DNA of 53,196 bases from Acidobacteriota bacterium. GTDB taxonomy: Bacteria; Acidobacteriota; Polarisedimenticolia; J045. Below are positions 7,865-17,500 of this stretch, piece by piece. Made by a program: the position numbers and the translations under genes. The notes under the pieces were generated by a model that saw only the letters and a list, made by a program, of their open reading frames with translations, did not search any database and was not told the origin of the DNA. The stretch is from NCBI GenBank assembly GCA_017994815.1, contig JAGOJY010000029.1:1-53196 (forward strand). The letters are read 5' to 3'. Position 1 is the first letter of the stretch; every line of letters starts with the position of its first letter.

Positions 7865-10800
7865 TCAATCGCAGGCGGGGTCGGAGCGGTCGTCGCCGTC
7901 GATCGAGCAGAAGCCGACGGCGCTCCAGGTGCGCTCCCCGCTGGAGGAGTAGCCGGGGTGGCCGGCGATGTCGCTGCCGGTGGCCCAGGTCGCGATGAAC
8001 CACACGTTCGGGTTCGGCTCGGTGATCGTGCCGCTGCCGGCGCCGCCGGCGGCGAAGGCGCAGCCGACCGGCGCCCACTGGTAGCCGCTGAAATCGCCCA
8101 ACTCGCCGGCCAGGATCACGACGTGGTCGTCGGCGCACGAGGTGTTGTCCACGGTGACCTGGATCTGGTCGCCGGGACCCTTGGCCAGGCGCATCGGCAG
8201 CGTCGCGCCGGTGCCGTCGGCGACCGGTGGCGGGCCGGCGGCCGAGGTCGTGCAGGCCTGGTGCCCCGCGACCTCGATGTCGTCCACCGCCAGCTCGACG
8301 ATGTCGCCGAGGTTCGGCCCGTCGGCGGCGCGGAAGCGGATCCGCATGTTGCCCGTGAGCGGGACGAACTCCTGCAGCTCGAACTGCACCTCGGTCCAGT
8401 GGTTGGTCGTGGTCACGCTGTCCGGGATCTGCTCCAGCACGACCCAGCTCGCGCCGCCGTTGTTGCTCACCTCGAGGACGTAGTAGTCCCCGGCGTCCTC
8501 CGTGTCCTCGTTCTCGAACCAGCGCCACAGGCTGAGCGTCGCCGCGGTGTGGCCGGACAGGCTGAACGCGGGCGAGGTGGCGACGACCTCGCCGTTGTCG
8601 ATGTCGTCGGTACCGACCGAGCCGTCGGGGTTCGGCGCGGTGTACAGGCACGCCACGCCGGGGGCGGGCGTGTGGTCGTCGCCGGGCTGCGCCGGCTGGC
8701 TGTTGTTGCCGGTCGTCGCGACCGGGTCGCCGATCACGAAATCGCCGGTGGTCGCCGCCGGCGAGCCCTTCGTGAACGTCCAGCCGAGGTTCCCGTTCTC
8801 GAAGGTGTCGGCGAAGACGACGTCGATCAGCCCCGTGGGGGCGCCGGAGAGTTCCACCGTGTTCGGGTCCTCGGCGCCCGTCGCGACCGACACGGCGCGC
8901 ACGACGTAGTAGTACGTGGTGCCGGCGATGAGGCCACGGCTGTCGCGGTACGCGGTGGCGCTGACGCCGGTGGCGATGCGCGTCGCGGGCACCGTCGGCA
9001 CGGGCGTGCTGGTGCTGCGGTAGACGTTGTACGTCACGCCGCCGGGGCAGGGGGAGGAGGCCACGGGCCACGCCAGGTCCAGCGCGCAGGTGTTCTCCAT
9101 GGCGTTGGTCACCGCGGCGATCCCGGCGAAGACCGGGTGCGACTGCCAGGTGACGGCGACACCGGTCGGGTCGAACATCGAGTCCGGGCAGTCCAGCCCC
9201 TGCACGTTGCAGTTGTAGGTGTGGGTGCCGGAGTTCTCCGCGGTGTAGCTGGCCGTGTTCGCGCCGGCGATCGGCGTGCCGTCCACGGTCCACTGGTAGT
9301 GGAATGGTCCGGTGCCGCCGGTCAAGGAGGCCGCGAGCGGCTGCGCGGCGCCGGTGCACAGCGTCAGCGGCCCGTTGGGCGTGACGTCCACGAACGGGTT
9401 GTTCGGGCAGGCGCTGCCCATCGCGCACGGGCCGGGCACCATCACGTTGCTGACGCTGATGTCGTCGATGTACGCGCCCGTGTTGCGGGACGCGCAGTCG
9501 GTGGTCAGGTTGAAGCGGAACTGGATCGTGGCGTTGTTGTAGGCTGCCGGCAACGTCGCCGTGTACCGCGTCCAGGTCGGGTTGCTGGCGGTGAAGGCCT
9601 GCATCGTGTTCGGGTAGTCGCAGTCGTTGATCCACTCGGTGCCGTCGCCGTTCGGATACGGGTAGACGTCGCCGCAGACCTTGGCCCCGTTGCAGTCCCC
9701 GGTCACGCTGGCCGAGAGCGTGCTGGGGTAGTCCGGTGCCAGCTCGGCGTTGGTGATCGGCTGCCAGGTGCCGGTCGAGCACGCGGCGTCGCCGCACACG
9801 CGCGTTTCGAGCACGACGCCGTCCCAGTTCGGCTCGAGGTCGTACTGCGTCCAGAAGCTGATCTGCACGCCGCTGCCGCTCTGCAGCGGCGGCGAGAGCA
9901 GGGCCGAGCAGTTGTCGTCGGGCACCGCGCCGTTCGGGTTGTCGGCGTCCAGCGGCAGGACGGAGCGGTAGGCCCGCCCGCCGCCCGGCGTGGAGTTCTG
10001 CAGCGTGGACACGGCCCACGCGATCGAGCCGCCGCAGTTGGAGGACGGGATCATCTTGGCGTCGCCGCTGTCGCCGGCGTCGTCGACCCACGTCCCGAGC
10101 GCCGGCGGGCCGGTCGGCCGGCCGGAGCGCTCGACGGTGTTGACGTCCTCGACGGCGTTCGCCGCGTCCACCGCGCGCACGACGTAGTAGTACGCGGTCC
10201 CGGTCGCGAGCGCGTTCATGTCGCTGAAGCTCGTCGTGGAAACCGTGGCCAGGAGGTTGGCCGGCCCGGGCGTGAAGCCGGGGGTCGTGCTGCGGTAGAC
10301 GCGGTACTGCAGCGGGCCGCCGCAGTACGCCAGCCCGGCGCTCCAGTCCAGGTTCAGCGTGCAGGTCGGGTTGCCGGGATCGCTCACGCTCTGCAGTCCG
10401 CCGAAGACCGGGGCCTGCGTGCAGGCGCCGGTGGTCTGCGCGTCGTCGCAGTTGCTGTACGCGGTTTCGCACAGCCCGGTTTCATCCAGACCGGTCACGA
10501 CGTAGCCGTACGTGACCTGCCCCGAGACCGGCTCGTCGACGAAACTCGTCGGCGTCACCCCGGCGCCGACCAGCGTGAAGCCGCTGCCCGGGCAGCCGCC
10601 GAGCGCGCGGTACACGTTGAAGGCGCTGTCGGGCGGCGCGCCGTTGGACCACGAGAGCTGGATCCGGTTGTCGCCGGCGGGTGTCGCGCTGAGGGTTCCC
10701 GGCCGGCCCGGCATCTGGCACGGCACCGGTGTCGCCGTCATGCAGGCGCTGATCGGGCCGTAGCTGCCGGTGCAGGCCGGCGGGTTCTCGTAGTACGGCT

Positions 10801-13102
10801 GCACGCGGTAGTAGTACGTGATCCCGTTCACCACGCCGTTGTCGGTGTAGGCCGTGGTCGGCGCGGCGACGCTGGCGACCTTGGTGAAGCCGGCCTCGCA
10901 GTTCGTCTCGTTGCGGTAGATGTCGTAGCGCAGCGCGTTCGCGACGCCGTCCCAGTCGAGGAGGATCTGGTTGTTCTGGCCGAAGCCGGTCAGGTTCTGC
11001 GGCTGGGCCAGCGGCAGGCAGTCGGCCGACTTGTGGTTCATGTTCTGCGGGTCGCTCGCCGTGCCGCAGGCGATGTTGTGGCGGTTCAGCGCCGCGAAGA
11101 TCGCCGCCGCGTGCGGCGTGCCGTTGCCGATACCGTCGCCGTCGTCGTCGATGGCGAGGAACAGGTTGTACAGCGTGTCGCCCGTGCAGCCGTTCGAGGT
11201 CGGCGGCGTGCAGTTGTACATGTTGTCCAGCGCCGGGTGGCTGGTCCAGAACAGGCGGTCCATCAGCTGCCAGCCGGACGCGACGTCGAGCCCGCACTGC
11301 GCGTAGAAGTCGCCGTTCGGCTCGGGCGCGGTGCGCGGGCCCTTGACCATCTCCCACAAGGCCTGCGTCGAGATGCCGGACTCGCAGTGGTCCTCCAGCC
11401 CGCACGGCCCGTAGTAGCTGCCGCCCGAGCAGCTCCAGAACGTGCCGTGGTTCGCCGCGGTCCACGGCGTCTTGCTGGTGTGCTCCCAGTAGTCGGAGTC
11501 GCGGATCCCGGTGCACGCGAGGCAGGTGTCGCCGTAGCCGCTGCAGTTTCCGGACGGGTAGTAGAAGCCGCGCCCGACGCAGGAGTCGTGGATCAGCACC
11601 GAGGCCGTCCAGTCGGCGCGCGTCTCGACCGGCGGGCTCTGGCCGCCCGACTCGTCGTAGTCGTCCCAGCTGTGGCCCCACTCGTGCAGCGACACGCCCG
11701 GCAGCTCGCCGAGGTTCCAGCAGCCGCTCGCCGACTGGTAGAAGTTGAGCGTCCCGCCGCCCGAGGTGGCGTTGCACCACGGCGACTGGTTGACGTTGAC
11801 GTTCATGTGGTTCGTGTTGAGCCACGAGTTCGCCGGGTAGTACGTGCGGAGCTTGATGTTCGCCATCGTCAGGTGGTAGTACTGCGTGCGCGCCGACATC
11901 GTGTTGCCGGCGCCGCCGGGGTTCGGCTCCGGCACCTGGCAGTTCGTCCCGACCGGGTCGGGGAAGCCGGTGTAGTCGGCGTCGCCGTCGATCGTGGTCA
12001 GGTCGGTCGGCCCGCACGAGTCGTTGACCCAGGTGTACTTGCCGTAGCGCAGGCTGACGGTCGCGGAATCGCCGGGGAACTGCCCGCCGGCGTCGGCGTA
12101 GTCGTTGGGCGCGGGCAGGTTGGTCTGGACGTAGGGGAACGGGCGGTCCGCGGCGCCGGTCGCGCCGTCGCCGGGGTAGACGCCGCCGTGGACGCGCCCG
12201 TAGCGGTTGGTGTCGATGAAGCGCAGGAGTTCGCCGGTCTGCGCGTCGACGAGAGCTTCCCAGCTCCCGGCGACGCCGGCGCGCTCGAAGCGGACGCGGT
12301 AGGCCAAGACGTGCGAGATCCCGCTGCCGGCGGCGCCCTCGAAGCGGTCGGGGTCCTTGCCGGCCGGGGTCACCGGGACCAGCTCCAGCGAGCCGTCGTC
12401 GAGGATGCGGTCGGCCTCGCTCGGGAACTCGCCGCCGAGGTACGCCGCGAGCTTGGCCCGCGCGGCGTCCGCCGCGAGCGCCGGGGTCGTGCTCACGGTG
12501 ACCGGCGCCAGCCGCGCGGTCGAGACCTGCAGCAGGTTGCCGCGGTTGATGATGAAGCGCAGCCGCGCGCCCTCGACGGGCACGCCGTTGACCTTCTGCG
12601 CGTAGGTCGCGTAGTACATGTGCGCGACCGGCGCGGCGCTCGCGGGCTCGAGCACCAGCTCCTTCGGGTCCACGCCGAGCAGCGCGCGGTACTTGTCGAG
12701 GAACCCGCGCGTCAGCTCCTCGACCTTGGCCGCGGGCAGGCACGACGCGTCGCGGCACGCGGGGCCGAAGTCCTCCCAGCGCAGCGTGTTGGCGTTGCCC
12801 GGCAGGAACGGGATCGCACCGCCGCTCAGGAGCGTCAGCACGTTGCGGCGCTGGTCGAGGGTCGCGTTCCAGGCCTTGCCGTGCTCGGCGCGGAACGCGT
12901 CGAGGCCCAGCGTCCCGGCCTGGCCGGGGCGCATGTCGTCGAGGTTCACCGGGGTCTGCGGCACGCGCAGTTCCGGCCGGACGAAAACCAGATCGTCGAA
13001 GGCGTGGCGGGGCTCCTTGGGGGCGAATGCCAGCGGAGGAGCCGAGAGAAGGAAAGCGACACACACGATGCCAACCAGGCTCAGCGTCTTTGCGCCCCGC
13101 AT
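7865..13102 (-). CDS. Giant secreted zinc metallopeptidase with FN3, Ig-like and MAM-like domains
   Basis: The ATG at 13102 follows a GGAGG site and begins a signal peptide (MRGAKTLSLVGIVCVAFLLS...); upstream frame extensions are rejected. The product is 1745 residues. An FTP/PepSY-like propeptide (around YYATYAQKVNGVPVEGARLR) precedes a catalytic region with HEWGH at residues 473-477. ETRADW (Glu493) is the likely third zinc ligand, the layout of gluzincins related to M4/M36 peptidases. The C-terminal half has several FN3-like modules (repeated TYYYVVRAVD and YNVYRST), an Ig/PKD-like domain (FHYQWTVDGTPIAGANT), a cleaved-adhesin or MAM-like domain (SLWRWFENEDTEDAG) and a unique Cys-containing tail ending DPACD. 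It is likely exported and self-processed, acting on extracellular protein. Substrate unknown. Confidence 0.8.
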   Translation of the reverse strand: MRGAKTLSLVGIVCVAFLLSAPPLAFAPKEPRHAFDDLVFVRPELRVPQTPVNLDDMRPGQAGTLGLDAFRAEHGKAWNATLDQRRNVLTLLSGGAIPFLPGNANTLRWEDFGPACRDASCLPAAKVEELTRGFLDKYRALLGVDPKELVLEPASAAPVAHMYYATYAQKVNGVPVEGARLRFIINRGNLLQVSTARLAPVTVSTTPALAADAARAKLAAYLGGEFPSEADRILDDGSLELVPVTPAGKDPDRFEGAAGSGISHVLAYRVRFERAGVAGSWEALVDAQTGELLRFIDTNRYGRVHGGVYPGDGATGAADRPFPYVQTNLPAPNDYADAGGQFPGDSATVSLRYGKYTWVNDSCGPTDLTTIDGDADYTGFPDPVGTNCQVPEPNPGGAGNTMSARTQYYHLTMANIKLRTYYPANSWLNTNHMNVNVNQSPWCNATSGGGTLNFYQSASGCWNLGELPGVSLHEWGHSWDDYDESGGQSPPVETRADWTASVLIHDSCVGRGFYYPSGNCSGYGDTCLACTGIRDSDYWEHTSKTPWTAANHGTFWSCSGGSYYGPCGLEDHCESGISTQALWEMVKGPRTAPEPNGDFYAQCGLDVASGWQLMDRLFWTSHPALDNMYNCTPPTSNGCTGDTLYNLFLAIDDDGDGIGNGTPHAAAIFAALNRHNIACGTASDPQNMNHKSADCLPLAQPQNLTGFGQNNQILLDWDGVANALRYDIYRNETNCEAGFTKVASVAAPTTAYTDNGVVNGITYYYRVQPYYENPPACTGSYGPISACMTATPVPCQMPGRPGTLSATPAGDNRIQLSWSNGAPPDSAFNVYRALGGCPGSGFTLVGAGVTPTSFVDEPVSGQVTYGYVVTGLDETGLCETAYSNCDDAQTTGACTQAPVFGGLQSVSDPGNPTCTLNLDWSAGLAYCGGPLQYRVYRSTTPGFTPGPANLLATVSTTSFSDMNALATGTAYYYVVRAVDAANAVEDVNTVERSGRPTGPPALGTWVDDAGDSGDAKMIPSSNCGGSIAWAVSTLQNSTPGGGRAYRSVLPLDADNPNGAVPDDNCSALLSPPLQSGSGVQISFWTQYDLEPNWDGVVLETRVCGDAACSTGTWQPITNAELAPDYPSTLSASVTGDCNGAKVCGDVYPYPNGDGTEWINDCDYPNTMQAFTASNPTWTRYTATLPAAYNNATIQFRFNLTTDCASRNTGAYIDDISVSNVMVPGPCAMGSACPNNPFVDVTPNGPLTLCTGAAQPLAASLTGGTGPFHYQWTVDGTPIAGANTASYTAENSGTHTYNCNVQGLDCPDSMFDPTGVAVTWQSHPVFAGIAAVTNAMENTCALDLAWPVASSPCPGGVTYNVYRSTSTPVPTVPATRIATGVSATAYRDSRGLIAGTTYYYVVRAVSVATGAEDPNTVELSGAPTGLIDVVFADTFENGNLGWTFTKGSPAATTGDFVIGDPVATTGNNSQPAQPGDDHTPAPGVACLYTAPNPDGSVGTDDIDNGEVVATSPAFSLSGHTAATLSLWRWFENEDTEDAGDYYVLEVSNNGGASWVVLEQIPDSVTTTNHWTEVQFELQEFVPLTGNMRIRFRAADGPNLGDIVELAVDDIEVAGHQACTTSAAGPPPVADGTGATLPMRLAKGPGDQIQVTVDNTSCADDHVVILAGELGDFSGYQWAPVGCAFAAGGAGSGTITEPNPNVWFIATWATGSDIAGHPGYSSSGERTWSAVGFCSIDGDDRSDPACD

Positions 13103-13509
13103 GCTCGTGCCTCCAGGTTTGCCGATGGGGGTCCCTCTCCTCGAGCCCCGACGACCGAACCGCCCGCGGACCCGCGTGCCGCAAGTCGCGCCCGACGACC
13201 TCGGAATACTACGCCGGACCCCGCGCGCGGGAACCGCGGATTTTGCGAATGCGCGACGAACGAAGCCGCACCGCGCCGCCGTCCCGGCGCAGTGTTGCCG
13301 TTGTTCGCGCTTTCCCGCGAGCGCCCGTGCTCCGGCCGCGCTCTCGCCGCGGGCCGACCGTCGAGGGCTCGAATGCGACCGCCCGCCGGCTCGGGTCGCG
13401 GGGCCTGCATAAATCCCGCGGCCCGCCCTGTTACGCTTCGCGCTTCCGTTAACGGGTGGCCCTGGACGGCCCGACCGCGTCCACCCGGCGCACGAGAGCG
13501 GAGGCTGCA
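13103..13509. promoter_or_regulatory. Divergent intergenic region, peptidase / VOC gene
   Basis: Four hundred bases separate the divergent starts of the metallopeptidase (-) and the VOC protein (+), so promoters for both should lie here. The DNA is extremely GC-rich and I cannot identify convincing -35/-10 elements. Ribosome binding sites are visible at both ends: GGAGG before 13102 on the minus strand and GGAGG before 13510 on the plus strand. No small gene or RNA was recognised. Confidence 0.4.
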
Positions 13510-14271
13510 ATGGCATCGCCGCACCAGGGGTTGTTCGTCTGGCACGACCTGATGACCACCGACCCGGGCAAGGCCGCGTCGTTCTACGGCTCGCTGTTCG
13601 ATTGGCAGATGAAGGACGAGAAGCTGGGCGACGGCACCTACACGATGATCATGAACTCTGGCCGCGGGATCGGCGGGATGAACGCGCACGACCCGGCGCG
13701 CGGCGGCCCCTCGCACTGGATGTGCCACGTGCTGGTCGGCGACATCGAGGCGACCGTGCGCGAGACGAAGCGGCTCGGCGGCGCGATCGTGCTGCCGGCG
13801 ACGGAGATCCCGGGGGTCGGCTGGTTCGCTGTGCTGAAGGACCCGCAGGGCGCGCACATCTCGACGTTCCAGGAGCGGCCCGGCTCGCCCGAGGACTGGG
13901 AGCTGCCGATGGGCCCCGGGACGTTCTGCTGGCACGAGCTGCTGGCGCGCGACCCGGGCCGGGCGATCGAGTTCTACTGCGGGCTGTTCGGGTGGACGCA
14001 CAGCCAGCAGGAGATGGGCGAGCTGGGCACGTACCACATGTTCCACCGCGGCGATGCGTTCGCCGGCGGCATGCTGGCGATGCCGGCCGGGAGCGACGGA
14101 CCGTCCGCGTGGCTGCCGTACGTCTACGTGACCGACCTGGAGCGCGCGGTCGCGCAGACGACGCGGCTGGGCGGCCAGGTCTGCGTCCCGCCGACGATCG
14201 TCCCCGGCGTGGGCCACTTCGCCGTGGCGACCGACCCCACCGGCGCCTACTTCGCGCACTTCAGCGAGTAG
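13510..14271 (+). CDS. Two-domain VOC (glyoxalase/bleomycin-resistance fold) protein
   Basis: The ATG at 13510 has GGAGG seven bases upstream; an earlier in-frame start adds only an odd basic stretch. The 253-residue product has two tandem VOC modules. The first runs from FVWHDLMTTDPGKAASFYGSLFDW to GVGWFAVLKDPQGAHISTF. The second runs from FCWHELLARDPGRAIEFYCGLFGW to FAVATDPTGAYFAHF. This layout is common in glyoxalase-like and CFP-30B-type proteins of unknown substrate, which usually bind a divalent metal through paired modules. It lies 227 bases upstream of the NRPS gene on the same strand, but nothing in it proves a biosynthetic role. Confidence 0.8.
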   Translation: MASPHQGLFVWHDLMTTDPGKAASFYGSLFDWQMKDEKLGDGTYTMIMNSGRGIGGMNAHDPARGGPSHWMCHVLVGDIEATVRETKRLGGAIVLPATEIPGVGWFAVLKDPQGAHISTFQERPGSPEDWELPMGPGTFCWHELLARDPGRAIEFYCGLFGWTHSQQEMGELGTYHMFHRGDAFAGGMLAMPAGSDGPSAWLPYVYVTDLERAVAQTTRLGGQVCVPPTIVPGVGHFAVATDPTGAYFAHFSE

Positions 14272-14382
14272 CGCGAGCGCCGCCGCGCCCGGCGGCCGGG
14301 TCGGCGCCAGCTTTTCGCCGGATCGGCGCGAAACCGCCGTATCCTCTGCGCGGGAAGCGGGTCGCGCGACGAGGAGGGGTAC

Positions 14383-14502
14383 GTGCGTGCCGCTGCGAGG
14401 CGCCCGGCGGGCGTGCTGGCGCTCGCCGGCAGCCGGGTGCGTGTCCGGTGGGTGTGCCCTGACCGGCGCGCGATCCCGGCTGATCGGGGGCGCGGGGCAT
14501 GA
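14383..14502 (+). CDS. Possible 39-residue leader ORF coupled to the NRPS start
   Basis: A GTG at 14383 sits about six bases after GAGGAGGGG, the best ribosome binding site in this gap. The frame stays open for 39 codons and its TGA (14500-14502) overlaps the NRPS ATG (14499-14501) in an ATGA junction. The product is Arg-rich (starting VRAAARRPAGVLALAGSRV) and resembles nothing I know. It may act as a translational-coupling leader, or it may be chance in a GC-rich sequence where stop codons are rare. Confidence 0.35.
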   Translation: MRAAARRPAGVLALAGSRVRVRWVCPDRRAIPADRGRGA

Positions 14503-17500
14503 GCCTCGAGCTGACGGGGGCCGCGAAGCGCGCCGCCGGCCAGTGCCTGGCCGACCTGCTGCGCGAGTGGGCGGAGCGCGACGCCGGCGCGCCCGCGCTG
14601 CTCGCGCCCGGCCGTGTCCCGCTGACGTACGGGGGGCTGCTGCGCCAGGTCGAGGAGACCGCCGCGGCGTTGCACGATCGCGGGCTGGGCCGCAACGACC
14701 GCGTCGCCACGCTGCTGCCGGACGGCCCGCAGACGGCAGCGGCGCTGGTCGCGATCGCTGCCACCGCGACGTGCGCGCCACTCCATCCCGGTTGTCGCCC
14801 GCGCGAAGTCGAGTTCTTCCTCGATGACCTCGGCGCGGGCGCGCTGCTGGTGCCGGCGGGCGCCGAGTCGGCCGCCGCCGCGCTCGCCCGATCGCGCGGC
14901 ATCGCCGTGCTCGAGCTGGGCGAGGGGACGACGGCGCAGGCCGGCGCGTTCACGCTCCGCGGCGCGGGCCGCGGCGGGCGCGCGCGCGGCGGGTTGGCGG
15001 GCGCGGACGACGTGGCGCTGGCCCTCCACACCTCGGGGACGACGTCGCGGCCCAAGCTCGTGCCGCTCACGCAGCGCAACATCTGCGCCGCGGCGCACGC
15101 GATCGGCGACGCGGTCCGGCTGACGCCCACCGACCGTTGCCTCAATGTCATGCCGCTCCACCACATCCACGGCCTGAGCACCGTCTTCGCGTCGCTGGCG
15201 GCGGGCGCGAGCGTGGTCCCGATCGCCGGTTTCTCCGGGGAGCGATTCTTCGAGTGGCTCGAGCGATTCCGGCCGACGTGGTACTCGGCGGCGCCAGCGC
15301 TGCACCAGATCATCCTGGCGCAGGCCGCGCTGCACCCGGAACTCGTCGCGCGCTGCGGGCTGCGCTTCATCCGCTCGGCGTCCTCGGCCATGCCGCGGCA
15401 ACTGATGGCCGACCTCGAACGCGTGTTCCGCGTGCCGTTCGTGGAGGCGTACGGCATGACGGAGGCCGCGCCGCAGATCGCGAGCAACCGGCTCCCGCCG
15501 AGCGAGCGCAAACCCGGCTCCGTGGGGCAGGCCGCGGGGCCGCAGGTCGCGATCATGGACGAGGGCGGCCGCCTGCTGCCGCCCGGGGAGCGCGGCGAGG
15601 TCGTCATCCGGGGTCCGAACGTGACGGCGGGCTACGCCGGCGATGCCGCCGCGAACCGCTCGGCGTTCGTCGACGGGTGGCTTCGCACGGGTGACACCGG
15701 TCATCTCGACGCCGAGGGATATCTCTTTCTCGCCGGTCGCCTGAAGGAGGTCATCAACCGCGGCGGCGAGAAGATCTCGCCGGCCGAGGTGGACGAGGTC
15801 CTGTCGCAGCACCCGGCGGTGGCGCGGGCGTTGACGTTCCCGGTGCCGCACCCGGTCCTCGGCGAGAGCGTCGCCGCGGCGGTCGTGCTGCGGGGGGGCG
15901 GAGCGGAAGCCGCGGTCCCGCGGCTGCGCGAGTTCGCGCTCGAGCACCTCGCGCCGTTCAAGGTGCCGCAGCAGTTCGTGGTGCTGGACGAGATCCCGGA
16001 ACCGGCGGGGGGCAAGGCGCGGCGCGCCGACCTCGCGGAGCGACTCGGCCTGGCGGCGCCCGGCGCGGGGCGGGCCGCGAAGCGCCCCGACGGCTCGGCC
16101 CCGCGCGCGCCGATCGAGCGCGAGGTCGCCGCGCTCTGGGCCGAGGTGCTGGGGATCGACCCGCCCGGGCGCGACGACAATTTCTTCCACCTCGGCGGGC
16201 ACTCGCTCGCGGCAACGCAGGTCGTGGCCCGGCTGCGCCGCGACTACGCCGTGGACCTGCCGATCGAGAGCCTGTTCCAGCGTCCGACCGTCGCCGAGTT
16301 GGCCGAGCTGGTCGCGCGCCGGCTGGGCGTCTGCGGCCCGGCGCTCCGCCCCGGACCGCGCGAACTCGTGCCGCTGCCGCTGTCGTTCGCGCAGCGCAGG
16401 CTGTGGTTTCTCGAGCAGGCCGCACCCGGCGGCGCGGCCTACAACATGTCGGCGTCCCTGCGGCTCACCGGCGGGCTGGATCGTGCCGCGCTCGAGCGGG
16501 CGCTGGACGAGGTCCGGCGGCGCCACGAGACGCTGCGCACCACGTTCCACGAGGTCGGCGGAGCGCCGGTGCAGGTCGTTGCCGCGGCGCAACCGGTGCC
16601 GCTGCCGCTGATCGATCTCGCGACGCTCCCGCCCGCCCGGCGCGAGCCGGAAGCGCAGCGGCTGGCGACCGAGGACGCCGCGCGCCCGTTCGACCTGTCG
16701 CTGGGTCCGCCGTTCCGCGCCGCGCTGCTCCGGCTGGCGGCGCGCGAGCACGTGCTGCTGCTGACGATGCACCACATCATCTCGGACGGATGGTCGACGG
16801 GAATCCTGCACCGCGAGCTGGCGGCGCTGTACGCCGCGTTCGCGGACGGCCAGCCGTCGCCGCTGCCGGAGCTGCCCGCGCAGTACGCCGACTTCGCGCA
16901 GTGGGAGCGCGACGTTCTCGAGGGCGGCGTCCTGCGAGACCAGCTCGCGTACTGGCGGGAGCAGCTGAAGGACCTGCCGCCGCCGCGCGGGATCCCGGGC
17001 GACCGGCCCCGCGGGACGTCGGCGACGCGCCGCGGCGCGCGGCACGCCGCCGCGATCCCGCCGGAACTCACGCGCTCGCTGAGGGCATTGAGCCTGGACG
17101 AGGGCGCGACGCTGTTCATGACGCTGCTCGCGGCTTTGCAGGCGCTGCTCCTGCGCACGACGGGGCAGGAGGACCTGCCGGTCGGGATCGCGATCGCCCA
17201 CCGCACGCGACCGCAGGACGAAGCGCTGATCGGGTTCTTCGCCAATACGCTCGTCCTGCGCACGTCCCTGGCCGGCGATCCTTCGTTTCGCGAACTCCTG
17301 CGTCGCGTGCGCCGAACCGCGCTCGACGCCTACGCGCACCAGGATGTCCCGTTCGAAACGGTGGTCTCGGAGCTGCGCCCGGAGCGCGATCCCACACGCA
17401 CGCCGCTGTTCCAGCTGATGTTCGCGCACCAGAACGTCCCGGGCGCGGCCCGTGGCCTGCAGCTGCCGGACCTCGCCATCCGCCCGTTCCCGGTCGCGAC

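Noticed and set aside
7565..13552. Very long plus-strand open frame of nearly 2000 codons
   Set aside because: It is antisense to the metallopeptidase gene, and its translation is dominated by Arg, Val, Gly and Ala with no domain. It results from high GC at third codon positions.
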